Part shown: positions 1 through 7,481 of the stretch, in pieces
Position numbering within the stretch: position 1 is the first letter of the stretch
Layout of the letters: each line of letters starts with the position of its first letter
NCBI RefSeq assembly: GCF_039545795.1
Contig: NZ_CP154260.1
Coordinates: 4,779,001-4,843,000 of the forward strand
Direction of reading: 5' to 3'
Length of the DNA: 64,000 bases
Source of the DNA: Chitinophaga niabensis
GTDB taxonomy: Bacteria; Bacteroidota; Bacteroidia; Chitinophagales; Chitinophagaceae
The notes under the pieces: model-generated
Databases searched by the model: none
Told to the model about the DNA's origin: nothing
What the model saw: the letters and a program-made list of their open reading frames with translations, nothing else
Translations under genes and position numbers: made by a program

Positions 1-925
1 TTCCACCATGTGCAAAAGCAAAACGGGCGGGGTCTTTGAACCGGGATGGTGTTCCATGGATCACTTCACTCACCAGGGTTAAGGACTGGATTGTACGGGG
101 GCCCACTCCTTTCAATAGCAACAGCTCTTCAAAATCATGCAAAGGATGTTCGTTTGCCAGCCACAATACAGCACCTAATCTTTTAAGGTCTACGTCTTTC
201 GCTTCTAATGCATGGTTATCCGGCATAATGAGGTGTTGGATCTCCCGTATCATCTGTTCCGGTTTTTCCTTCATCAGCTGTAACATTCCATGGCGTGTGT
301 CTCCGGCTTCCTTTGCAGTGAGGTTTAAGATCAGGCCCTGGTTGTGGCCGCAGACGGCGGCATGCGGTTCTTCAATAAAAGAACTGATCTGCCCGGAATG
401 CCAGTGATAACGCCGTGCTTTTTTATTTCCGGCATTCATGCCCTGCTGGATCACCGTCCAGTCACCTTTACTACTTACAATAAAATTATGGGTGTATAAC
501 TGGAAGCCATCCTGCAGGGCAGTATTATCTACTTTTGCACTCAGCTTACTGCATCTGACGAGATGTTCTCCATCCAGGCCTGTCTGGTCTGCGATCTTCA
601 ACAATTCATCCGGTGTTTCCAGGGAAAATTTCCCCTTTCCGCCACAAATAAAGATCCCAAGTTCTTTAGCATTTGGGTTAACTGCTCTTTTTAATGCACC
701 CATCACAGAAGTGGTGATACCGGAAGAATGCCAGTCCATTCCCATCACCGCCCCCAGGCTCTGGAACCAGAACGGGCTGCTCATACGGCTCAAAAAGGCC
801 ACCTGCCCATATTCTGCGAGGATAGACTCCGTGATAGCTAATCCCAGCTTCGCCATTCTTTCTGCCAGCCATTTGGGAACGTAACCATAATGCAAGGGCA
901 GATCTGCTGATCCAGCATGTTTCAT
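1..925 (-). CDS. DUF763 family protein, 3' end beyond window
   Basis: An open frame of about 308 codons starts at the ATG at 925 on the minus strand and runs off the left edge without a stop, so the C-terminus is missing. The N-terminus (SADLPLHYGYVPKWLAER) and blocks such as GMDWHSSGITTSVMGALK and CGGKGKF match the DUF763 family, which is widespread in bacteria and archaea and has no established function. A stretch near residue 275 (LLLKGVGPRTIQSLTLVS) looks like a helix-hairpin-helix element, so a nucleic-acid link is possible but is inference. The next gene on the plus strand starts 57 bp away and is divergent. Family assignment is from remembered motifs. Confidence 0.8.
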   Translation of the reverse strand, partial: MKHAGSADLPLHYGYVPKWLAERMAKLGLAITESILAEYGQVAFLSRMSSPFWFQSLGAVMGMDWHSSGITTSVMGALKRAVNPNAKELGIFICGGKGKFSLETPDELLKIADQTGLDGEHLVRCSKLSAKVDNTALQDGFQLYTHNFIVSSKGDWTVIQQGMNAGNKKARRYHWHSGQISSFIEEPHAAVCGHNQGLILNLTAKEAGDTRHGMLQLMKEKPEQMIREIQHLIMPDNHALEAKDVDLKRLGAVLWLANEHPLHDFEELLLLKGVGPRTIQSLTLVSEVIHGTPSRFKDPARFAFAHGG

Positions 926-982
926 ACTAACAAATTTAGCATTTTTTTGGCATGACTAGTGCGTTATGAGCTTAAAGATCTT

Positions 983-1492
983 ATGAAAACATTCTTTTCT
1001 ATCTGCTGCCTGTTCTTTGCCGGCCAGGTTACTGCGCAGGATACTACTAAACGTTACACCAAAGTGCCGGTTGGTTTCTTAATGGTGCTCCGCCAGGGTG
1101 ATGATGTATTAGCGCATATTGAGGCATTGGCCCTGAAAGAAAAGATCCCCTCCGCCAATTTCAGCGGGATGGGTTTTGTAAATGCCAAATTCGGCTTCTT
1201 CAATTTTGACACCAAGGAATACGAACCCAGGGAATTCAACAATGTAGAACTAGCCAGCATGCAAGGTTCAATTGCCTGGCAAAAAGGAAAAGTTTCCCTG
1301 CATACACATGGCGTGGTTACCGACAGGGATTTTAAAGCTTATGGGGGACATCTGCTGAGTGCAGTGGTAGGAACGGGTTCTGTGGAAATACTTGTTACAG
1401 TGCATGATAAACAGCTGGAACGGGTTATGGAACAACCGTTAGGTGCTAATGTGCTGCAGATTGATGCCAGCTACCGCCCGAGCAGGAAATAA
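983..1492 (+). CDS. Secreted PPC/DUF296 domain protein
   Basis: The protein is 169 aa when started at the ATG at 983; the frame is open further upstream only through a GTG, and the downstream Met gives a clean signal peptide ending FAGQVTAQ. The mature part (about residues 28-165) has the PPC/DUF296 pattern: a beta-rich start (GFLMVLRQGDDV), the SLHTHGVV strand and the GGHLLSAVV segment. In this family the His residues can bind metal, and the fold is found in plant AT-hook proteins and in stand-alone bacterial proteins. Export to the periplasm argues against a DNA-binding role. The 3' end overlaps the convergent HAD gene by 47 bp. Confidence 0.75.
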   Translation: MKTFFSICCLFFAGQVTAQDTTKRYTKVPVGFLMVLRQGDDVLAHIEALALKEKIPSANFSGMGFVNAKFGFFNFDTKEYEPREFNNVELASMQGSIAWQKGKVSLHTHGVVTDRDFKAYGGHLLSAVVGTGSVEILVTVHDKQLERVMEQPLGANVLQIDASYRPSRK

Positions 1493-2201
1493 TGGTTTCC
1501 ACCACTCTTTTAGTTTCATGCGGGTCTCTTACCTGTATACAGTCCACTCCTGTTTGCCTGGCAGGATAGTCATTACCTCCTTCAAATAATGCATCGCCGA
1601 TGAATAACATGTCTTTTATTGCGATGTTCAGGGTCTGACGTAATTTCTGAATACCGTAAGCTTTATCGATGCCGGGTTTGGTGATATCGATGGATGTTTC
1701 TCCACCCATCCGCACAGAGAATCCAGGGATGACTTTATCCAGCGCTTCCTTTATCACTTTACGTTTGGCAAAATCAGGGTCCCAGTCTTTCTTTACTTCA
1801 TGCGGCGCATCCTGGCCTAAACCGGAAAAGGTGATCTGGCTGCCCCGGTCTTCGATCTGCTCACCCCATGTTCTCACAGGTGGCAGGTCTTTTACAATCC
1901 TGTTCAGCTGAGTGAGGATCTTTGTTTTTTCTTCAACGGAGAAGTTCTCTGCATATAGTTGTTTCCATTCTCCTTTATACTGGTAATATTTAGTACCGCA
2001 GGTAGGCAAGAGAGAAAGATTTTCATGCGCGGTAATATGAGACAGCACCTGTTTTTCAAACTGGCTCCAGTCCCCTCCCGAGATGACCGCTACCTTTACT
2101 ACACGGAACAAACTTTCCAGCAGCTGTGCCATCTCTTCATCCAACGCTGATTTACTTTCTGCTAGAGTGCCATCGAGATCAAATATTATGAGCTGCTTCA
2201 T
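1446..2201 (-). CDS. HAD-IIB hydrolase, phosphomannomutase-like
   Basis: A 251-aa cytoplasmic HAD-superfamily enzyme. Motif I is FDLDGT (nucleophile Asp8, acid/base Asp10), motif II is ISGGD (Ser41), and the late Mg-binding motif is FIGDALFEGGNDYPA. The order and the large insertion between motifs II and III (about residues 80-185) fit the IIB subclass, which contains eukaryote-type phosphomannomutases and sugar-phosphate phosphatases. It is the last gene of a tight minus-strand unit: its ATG overlaps the stop of the preceding HAD gene by 4 bp, so coupled translation with tkt and that gene is likely. A sugar-phosphate substrate fits this context, but the exact one cannot be read from sequence. 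Confidence 0.75.
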   Translation of the reverse strand: MKQLIIFDLDGTLAESKSALDEEMAQLLESLFRVVKVAVISGGDWSQFEKQVLSHITAHENLSLLPTCGTKYYQYKGEWKQLYAENFSVEEKTKILTQLNRIVKDLPPVRTWGEQIEDRGSQITFSGLGQDAPHEVKKDWDPDFAKRKVIKEALDKVIPGFSVRMGGETSIDITKPGIDKAYGIQKLRQTLNIAIKDMLFIGDALFEGGNDYPARQTGVDCIQVRDPHETKRVVETIISCSGGSWHQSAAH

Positions 2202-2806
2202 ATCAGTTCTTCCAATATTTTCCGGGTAGATGCAAAATCCTGGTGATGGAAACTTTTTATTCCCATTTTGTTGGCTGCCTGTACAATCATCAGCCGGTCG
2301 TCAAAATAAACGCATTCTTCTGCTGAAACCTGTGCTATGCCCATCGCCAGGGTAAAGATGCCAGGGTCCGGCTTGCGTAATCCTACTTCACAGGAGGAGA
2401 TAAAAGCATCGAAACAGTCATGCAGGCCGAACTTCTTAATCCGGAAATCGTTGAGTTCCTTTCCTTCGTTATTAATTGAAATAACCCTGCAAGGGCATCT
2501 TTGCTTCCATGCTTTGAACCATTGCAGGAAATCCGGCAGTTCAACAGATTCTGCGAACATAAATGTTCTGAATTCTTCTTTTGTAAAGTCCCGGGGGTGA
2601 TTGAACACCACGGTGTTCAGGTAATCGTCCAGGGAGATCTTACCTATTTCATACACGTTAAAAATGAAGTTATGCAGTACTTCCATTTCTGTATGATCCA
2701 GGCCAAATACCCGGGCAGCTTTTTGGCGTGATTGATGTCCCCATCCATTGTTCAGCAATACTCCCCCTACATCTGAAAAAACGACTTTTACCTTAGCGCT
2801 TGTCAT
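2198..2806 (-). CDS. HAD-IA family hydrolase
   Basis: A 202-aa HAD-like phosphatase with motif I FSDVGGVL (nucleophile Asp12; the second Asp is replaced by Gly, as in YihX-like members), a Ser in motif II (VISINN), the motif III lysine in LRKPDPGIF, and motif IV YFDDRL. The alpha-helical cap sits at about residues 20-90. Its start overlaps the end of tkt by 14 bp and its end overlaps the next HAD gene by 4 bp, so the three are almost certainly one transcript. YihX-type enzymes remove phosphate from small sugar phosphates; a role in clearing pentose-phosphate intermediates is inference. Confidence 0.75.
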   Translation of the reverse strand: MTSAKVKVVFSDVGGVLLNNGWGHQSRQKAARVFGLDHTEMEVLHNFIFNVYEIGKISLDDYLNTVVFNHPRDFTKEEFRTFMFAESVELPDFLQWFKAWKQRCPCRVISINNEGKELNDFRIKKFGLHDCFDAFISSCEVGLRKPDPGIFTLAMGIAQVSAEECVYFDDRLMIVQAANKMGIKSFHHQDFASTRKILEELI

Positions 2807-4787
2807 GCAATAATGCTTTAGCTCTTTTTACAACATTATCTGTTGTGAACCCGTATTCTTTCAGCACTTCTTCACCGGGGGCGGATTCACCGAATTTATC
2901 GATACCTATAATATCACCATCATCCGTTACATATTTATGCCAGCCTAAGGGAGATCCGGCTTCTACTGCGAGGCGTAACCGGAGTTTTTTGGGCAATACC
3001 TTTTCTTTATAAGCGTTATCCTGTTTTTCAAACAGCTCCCAGGATGGCATGCTCACTACACGGGCCGCGATGCCTTCTTCTTTTAACTGCTCCTGTGCTG
3101 TTAACAATAACTGCACTTCAGAACCGGTACCTATTAAAATGATCTGCGGTGTTTTTTCTGATTCGGAGAGGATGTATGCGCCTTTTTCCAGTTGGCAGTT
3201 TTTCGGGTCGATCACGGGTATTTCCTGGCGTGTTAAGATCAAAGCTACCGGGCCATCTTTATGTTCCAATGCCACACGCCATGCTGCTACGGTTTCATTT
3301 GCATCTGCCGGGCGGATCATTATCAGATCAGGAACAGATCTTAAGCCGGCCAGATGTTCTACGGGCTGATGGGTAGTACCGTCTTCTCCCAATCCTATAC
3401 TATCGTGTGTGTAAATAAAGATAGGATGAATTTTCATGATTGCGGCTAACCTTACCGGTGGCCGCATGTAATCGTAAAATATCAGGAAGGTGGCGCCATA
3501 GGGAATAAGATACTTACTCAGGGCCATTCCATTCAATATGGCGCCCATGGCATGTTCCCTTATCCCGAAATGAAAAATACGGCCGCTGCGGTTGTTGGCA
3601 GCAAAGGATGCATACTTTTCGAGATCTGTGTCTGTAGAAGGAGAAAGATCTGCGGAGCCTCCTATCAGCTGGGGCAGGTAGTCTGCAATAGCATTCAGTA
3701 CTTTGCCGGAAGCTTTGCGGGTGGCCATCTTCTTTTCCCCTGCTTTGAATACGGGCAATTTTTCCTGCCAGCCATCCGGGAGTTTACCACTGCTGATCAG
3801 TTCATATTCCTTTGCCAGCTCTTTGTATTTCTCTTTGTAGGATTGATATAGCTTGTTCCAGGCGTTTTCTTTTTCGGTGCCTCTGTTTCCAGCTTTTTGA
3901 TAATAGTCTGCCACATCCTCCGGCACCACAAAATATTTATCCGGGTCAAAGCCGAAATTCTTCTTCACCAGTTTTACCTCATCTTCTCCGAGGGGGGCGC
4001 CATGCGCAGCAGCGGTATCTACTTTATTCGGACTGCCATAACCGATATGTGTACGTACTTTGATCAGGGAAGGGCGGCTGGTTTCAGCCTGTGCATTCTT
4101 AATAGCAGCAGATAGCGCTTTGAGATCGTTACCATCCGGCAATTCCTGCACATGCCAGCCATATGCTTCAAAACGTTTGGCCACATCTTCATCGATAGCC
4201 AGGGAAGTGCTGCCTTCAATAGTGATATGATTATCATCATAGAGATAAATGATATTGCCCAATTGCAGATGCCCTGCTATGGATGCAGCTTCAGCGGTTA
4301 TACCTTCCATGATATCCCCATCGCTGCAAATGGCGTAGATCTTATAGTCGAAAAGATCAAAGCCGGGTTTGTTGTACCGTTCGGCCATGTATTGCTGCGC
4401 AATGGCAAAACCTACACCATTGGCAAAACCCTGGCCCAGGGGACCCGTGGTCACCTCAATGCCGGGCAATAAACCATACTCAGGATGGCCGGCTGTTCTA
4501 CTGTGTAACTGCCGGAAGTTTTTAAGATCATCCATGGTAACATCATAACCTGTGAGGTGCATAAAGATGTATTGCAGCATACAGGCATGGCCGGCAGATA
4601 AAATAAAACGGTCCCGATTGGCCCAGGAAGGATTGTGTGGATTATAATTCATGCTTTCCGTCCACAAAACGTGGCCAATTGGGGCAAGTCCCATGGGTGT
4701 TCCCGGATGGCCGGATTTGGCTTTCTGTACTGCGTCCGCAGCCAGTACACGTACGGTATTTATACCAGATTGTTCAACGGTTTTCAT
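2793..4787 (-). CDS. tkt: Transketolase
   Basis: A full-length 664-aa transketolase, the thiamine-diphosphate enzyme that moves two-carbon units between sugar phosphates in the non-oxidative pentose phosphate pathway. Visible family features are the N-terminal KSGHPGTPMGLAP block, the cofactor-binding SDGDIMEGITAEAAS motif at about residues 155-170, the substrate loop after it, and the RSGRIFHFGIREHAMGAIL signature near residue 415 with the catalytic-cycle Glu. It has no signal peptide, so it acts in the cytoplasm. It heads a three-gene operon with two HAD phosphatases whose starts overlap the preceding stops. Confidence 0.97.
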   Translation of the reverse strand: MKTVEQSGINTVRVLAADAVQKAKSGHPGTPMGLAPIGHVLWTESMNYNPHNPSWANRDRFILSAGHACMLQYIFMHLTGYDVTMDDLKNFRQLHSRTAGHPEYGLLPGIEVTTGPLGQGFANGVGFAIAQQYMAERYNKPGFDLFDYKIYAICSDGDIMEGITAEAASIAGHLQLGNIIYLYDDNHITIEGSTSLAIDEDVAKRFEAYGWHVQELPDGNDLKALSAAIKNAQAETSRPSLIKVRTHIGYGSPNKVDTAAAHGAPLGEDEVKLVKKNFGFDPDKYFVVPEDVADYYQKAGNRGTEKENAWNKLYQSYKEKYKELAKEYELISSGKLPDGWQEKLPVFKAGEKKMATRKASGKVLNAIADYLPQLIGGSADLSPSTDTDLEKYASFAANNRSGRIFHFGIREHAMGAILNGMALSKYLIPYGATFLIFYDYMRPPVRLAAIMKIHPIFIYTHDSIGLGEDGTTHQPVEHLAGLRSVPDLIMIRPADANETVAAWRVALEHKDGPVALILTRQEIPVIDPKNCQLEKGAYILSESEKTPQIILIGTGSEVQLLLTAQEQLKEEGIAARVVSMPSWELFEKQDNAYKEKVLPKKLRLRLAVEAGSPLGWHKYVTDDGDIIGIDKFGESAPGEEVLKEYGFTTDNVVKRAKALLHDKR

Positions 4788-4980
4788 ACACTATGAATAA
4801 CAGGTATAGTGCCAAATAGTTCTGGGCTCCACAACAAAGAAAATCTGGACTTCACAACAAAACAGCCAGTCTGTTTTAGGAGGATCTCTGCCTTATGAAA
4901 AAGACAATCTTAATTGCGCCGGCATTGGTGTGAAAGCGGAAGGGTGCATAATTTGGCATGTTATTAGCAGCAAGTATGAT

Positions 4981-5151
4981 ATGAGAAGAACATACTTAGT
5001 GCTGATAGTTGCCGGAATGATGCTGGCAAGCTCATGTTATATACCAAGAACTGCCGGAAACAGTGGAAAAGTACCACCTGGTCAGATGAAAAAAGCAGCA
5101 GGAACAAAATCTGCCAAGCCATTTGCTCCAGGCCAGCAGAAAAGGAACTAA
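4981..5151 (+). CDS. Small lipoprotein with PGQxKK/PGQQK motifs
   Basis: The ATG at 4981 gives a 56-aa protein with a lipoprotein signal (MLASSC, lipidated Cys at about 19) and a short basic tail carrying PPGQMKKAAGTKSAKPF and APGQQK. This pattern recurs in small Bacteroidota lipoproteins that are often mislabelled quinol oxidase subunit 4. The longer frame starting at 4930 lacks a signal peptide at its N-terminus, so the internal Met is preferred. The stop codon runs straight into a strong hairpin terminator. Upstream, ATTG-N20-ATAATTTG (about 4924-4955) resembles a Bacteroidota promoter. Function is unknown. Confidence 0.7.
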   Translation: MRRTYLVLIVAGMMLASSCYIPRTAGNSGKVPPGQMKKAAGTKSAKPFAPGQQKRN

Positions 5152-5182
5152 AAAGCGAAAACGGATATCGTTTTCGCTTTTT
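5150..5182. terminator. Bidirectional intrinsic terminator
   Basis: A perfect 14-bp stem (AAAAAGCGAAAACG pairing with CGTTTTCGCTTTTT) with a GATAT loop and T-runs on both strands. It lies between the convergent small lipoprotein and GH92 genes, sharing the lipoprotein's stop codon. Confidence 0.85.
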
Positions 5183-5186
5183 TATG

Positions 5187-7316
5187 TCACTTTGTAGCTA
5201 TTTCTATCTTACCCCCGTTTTTGAACAGGTCATGTGGCACGAAATATCCTTTGTTTTCTTTCCCATTCACTTTTATGCCCGTTAAGCTCCTGCCTTTCCC
5301 GGGTTTTGTTATCGTTAATAATTTACCGGTACTGGTTTTCCATTTCACTTCATCAAAAAGCGGCACGGTTACAAGATATTCCGGATCGGTAGCGGAGTAA
5401 GTGTATAAACCCAGTGCGCCAAACACATACCAGGCAGACATCTCTCCTGCATCGTCCATTCCGCAAAGTGCCAGTCCTTCTTCTCCTATGCCGTACAGGC
5501 TATTAAGGATAGTATCGATCATTTTCTGGGACTTTTCCGGTTTGTCTATAAAGTAATAAGCAAAAGGCGCTTCATGATCCGGTTGGTTGCCATGACAGTA
5601 TTGGCCTATCATGGTTTCCACATTCCTTGCAATGTGTTTAGGGTTCCAGGGAACGGTAAAAAGTGAATCCAGTTTAGATTCAAAACCTTTTGCACCACCG
5701 TATAGTTCTATGAGGCCTTTCATATCATGCGGTGCGAAGAAAGATACCTGCCAGGCATTGGCTTCCCTGTACATATATTCATAATAGGGGTACTGCGGGT
5801 TAAAGGGTTTGATCCATTCGCCATTTTCCAACCGGCCTCTCATAAACCGGGTGGAGGGATCGAACATATTTTTGTAGTTCTTAGATCTGGCCATCAGTAT
5901 CCTGTAGTTGGCGGTGTCCCCTAATTTCTTTGCCATTTGGGCCAGGGAGTAATCATCGTAGGAATATTCCAAAGTTTTGGATACGCCGGCTTTTGCCTTT
6001 GTTTCCACATTAGGGTTCGGGATATCCGGATCAGAGATGTAACCTTTTTCTATGTACTCCGTGATATGCGGACGCGCACCTCCTGAAACATTGGCATTCT
6101 TTAACAGGATATCGTAAGTACCCTTCACATCAAAATTGTCGATACCTCTCAGGTATGCGCCTGCAATGGAAGAAGCACCATGGTCTCCATGAAAGAAAGT
6201 AGGAATGAATCCTCTCTTATCTCCCACATCCTTCATGGACTTAATCACATCCAATGTTACCTGTGGAGAGATCAATCCCAACAACACATCTTTATTCCGG
6301 TAGGTATCCCATAAAGAGGGTTCCGTGTAGTAATTGAAATCTGCTTTTGCCACCTGGCGTTTAGCATCTGTGAATTCTCCATTTACATCACTGCGTAACG
6401 CGGGCCAGAGGAATGATCTGTATAAGCAGGAATAGAACATCTGCTTTTGTTTTTCTGTTCCTCCCTTCACCTGGATGGATGATAATAAGGTTTCCCATTT
6501 CTGCGTGGCCTCATTGCGGACCTGTGAGAAGGTTTTATTGCCAATTTCCTGCTGCAGATTTTGTTTGGCATTTTCGATGCTCACAAAAGATAATCCTATT
6601 TTCAGCTCAACATTCCCTGCCTGGCCATTTGCTACGTGAACGATGGCAAAACCACTGCGTTGACCTTCATCCTTCTTTTCCAGCTTCTCAATATTTGTAT
6701 TCAGGATGGCATAGAAATAGATCCGTTCTCCCATTTGCTGAAAACCCTGCAGCACATTATTCCCCACCTGTTCTATGTTCCAGTTGGAGACCCTGTTATT
6801 GGCCCGTGCGAGATCGAATAAGATCTGCCTGCCTGTATTGTTCTTATAGGTGTACTGGTGGTATCCGCATCTTAAAGTAGATGTAAGGTTCACCTGCACA
6901 TTGTAATCATCCAGGTATACCTGGTAAAAACCGGGTGCAGCATTTTCCTTTTTATGTGAGAACCGGGAACCAAATTTTTCGCCGGGGTTTGACAATGGCA
7001 GAATGGGAATATTGCAAAGGTTCCAGTGGCCTTTATTGGTATGCGTAAAACCGAGAATAACCGTATCCTCATATTCATATCCGGCGCCTGATCCATATTC
7101 CGTCATGGGGCTTAACTGCACCATGGCATTCGGCAGGGAAGATCCGGGAAAAGTAAGACCAGCCCATGATCTCCATCCCCTGGGTAATTCGTACCCGAGT
7201 ATTTTGGGATCAGTCAGCGGTGCGGTACCAATAAAAGTATTTACATACTTCGTGTAAGACTGGCTATACGCTGAAGTTGCGGCCAGCAGCATCATTACTA
7301 TAAACGGGAATCTCAT
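5187..7316 (-). CDS. GH92 glycosidase with Gln at catalytic-acid site
   Basis: A 709-aa secreted enzyme; the ATG at 7316 gives the signal peptide ending TSAYSQ, while the open frame above it begins with a TTG. GH92 signatures are present: FIGTAPLTDP and GLTFPGSSLPNAMV near the N-terminus, FHGDHGASSIAGAYLRG in the barrel, and CGMDDAGEMSAWYVFGALG with the catalytic-base aspartates. GH92 enzymes are calcium-dependent exo-alpha-mannosidases. The block that normally reads GNEPxHH is GNQPDHEAPF here, putting Gln578 (codon at 5583-5585) where the general-acid Glu usually sits. In a described GH92 that splits mannose-1-phosphate linkages the acid is also Gln, so a phosphodiester-linked or other activated mannoside is a reasonable guess. 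It is transcribed divergently from the SGNH fusion. Confidence 0.9.
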   Translation of the reverse strand: MRFPFIVMMLLAATSAYSQSYTKYVNTFIGTAPLTDPKILGYELPRGWRSWAGLTFPGSSLPNAMVQLSPMTEYGSGAGYEYEDTVILGFTHTNKGHWNLCNIPILPLSNPGEKFGSRFSHKKENAAPGFYQVYLDDYNVQVNLTSTLRCGYHQYTYKNNTGRQILFDLARANNRVSNWNIEQVGNNVLQGFQQMGERIYFYAILNTNIEKLEKKDEGQRSGFAIVHVANGQAGNVELKIGLSFVSIENAKQNLQQEIGNKTFSQVRNEATQKWETLLSSIQVKGGTEKQKQMFYSCLYRSFLWPALRSDVNGEFTDAKRQVAKADFNYYTEPSLWDTYRNKDVLLGLISPQVTLDVIKSMKDVGDKRGFIPTFFHGDHGASSIAGAYLRGIDNFDVKGTYDILLKNANVSGGARPHITEYIEKGYISDPDIPNPNVETKAKAGVSKTLEYSYDDYSLAQMAKKLGDTANYRILMARSKNYKNMFDPSTRFMRGRLENGEWIKPFNPQYPYYEYMYREANAWQVSFFAPHDMKGLIELYGGAKGFESKLDSLFTVPWNPKHIARNVETMIGQYCHGNQPDHEAPFAYYFIDKPEKSQKMIDTILNSLYGIGEEGLALCGMDDAGEMSAWYVFGALGLYTYSATDPEYLVTVPLFDEVKWKTSTGKLLTITKPGKGRSLTGIKVNGKENKGYFVPHDLFKNGGKIEIATK

Positions 7317-7441
7317 ATAGCCCAATATATAAATATACCGGAATAATCAAATTGCTAAAATGACAGAAGGTATTTAGCCGGCTATAATTTGAATTTCATT
7401 GTGACCCGCCATGATAATATAGGATCTGAAATGGCCATTTT

Positions 7442-7471
7442 TAGCTTAGTTTTATATTTCAGGCTAAGCTA
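7442..7471. promoter_or_regulatory. Inverted repeat before SGNH fusion gene
   Basis: TAGCTTAG (7442-7449) and CTAAGCTA (7464-7471) form a perfect 8-bp inverted repeat with a 14-bp spacer, ending 10 bp before the ATG at 7482. A TATATTTC sequence (7453-7460), close to the -7 consensus TAnnTTTG, sits in the spacer. It could be a dimeric repressor site or a 5' UTR hairpin; no regulator is identified. Confidence 0.35.
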
Positions 7472-7481
7472 TTTTCATAAA

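Noticed and set aside
438..884. Long plus-strand frame over the DUF763 gene
   Set aside because: The minus strand here has an uninterrupted frame with clear DUF763 motifs; the plus frame has no family features and is its antisense shadow.
7429..7437. ATGGCCAT also present before the SGNH gene, as before DUF6520
   Set aside because: Single copy, no 19-bp partner; an 8-base match is not meaningful alone.
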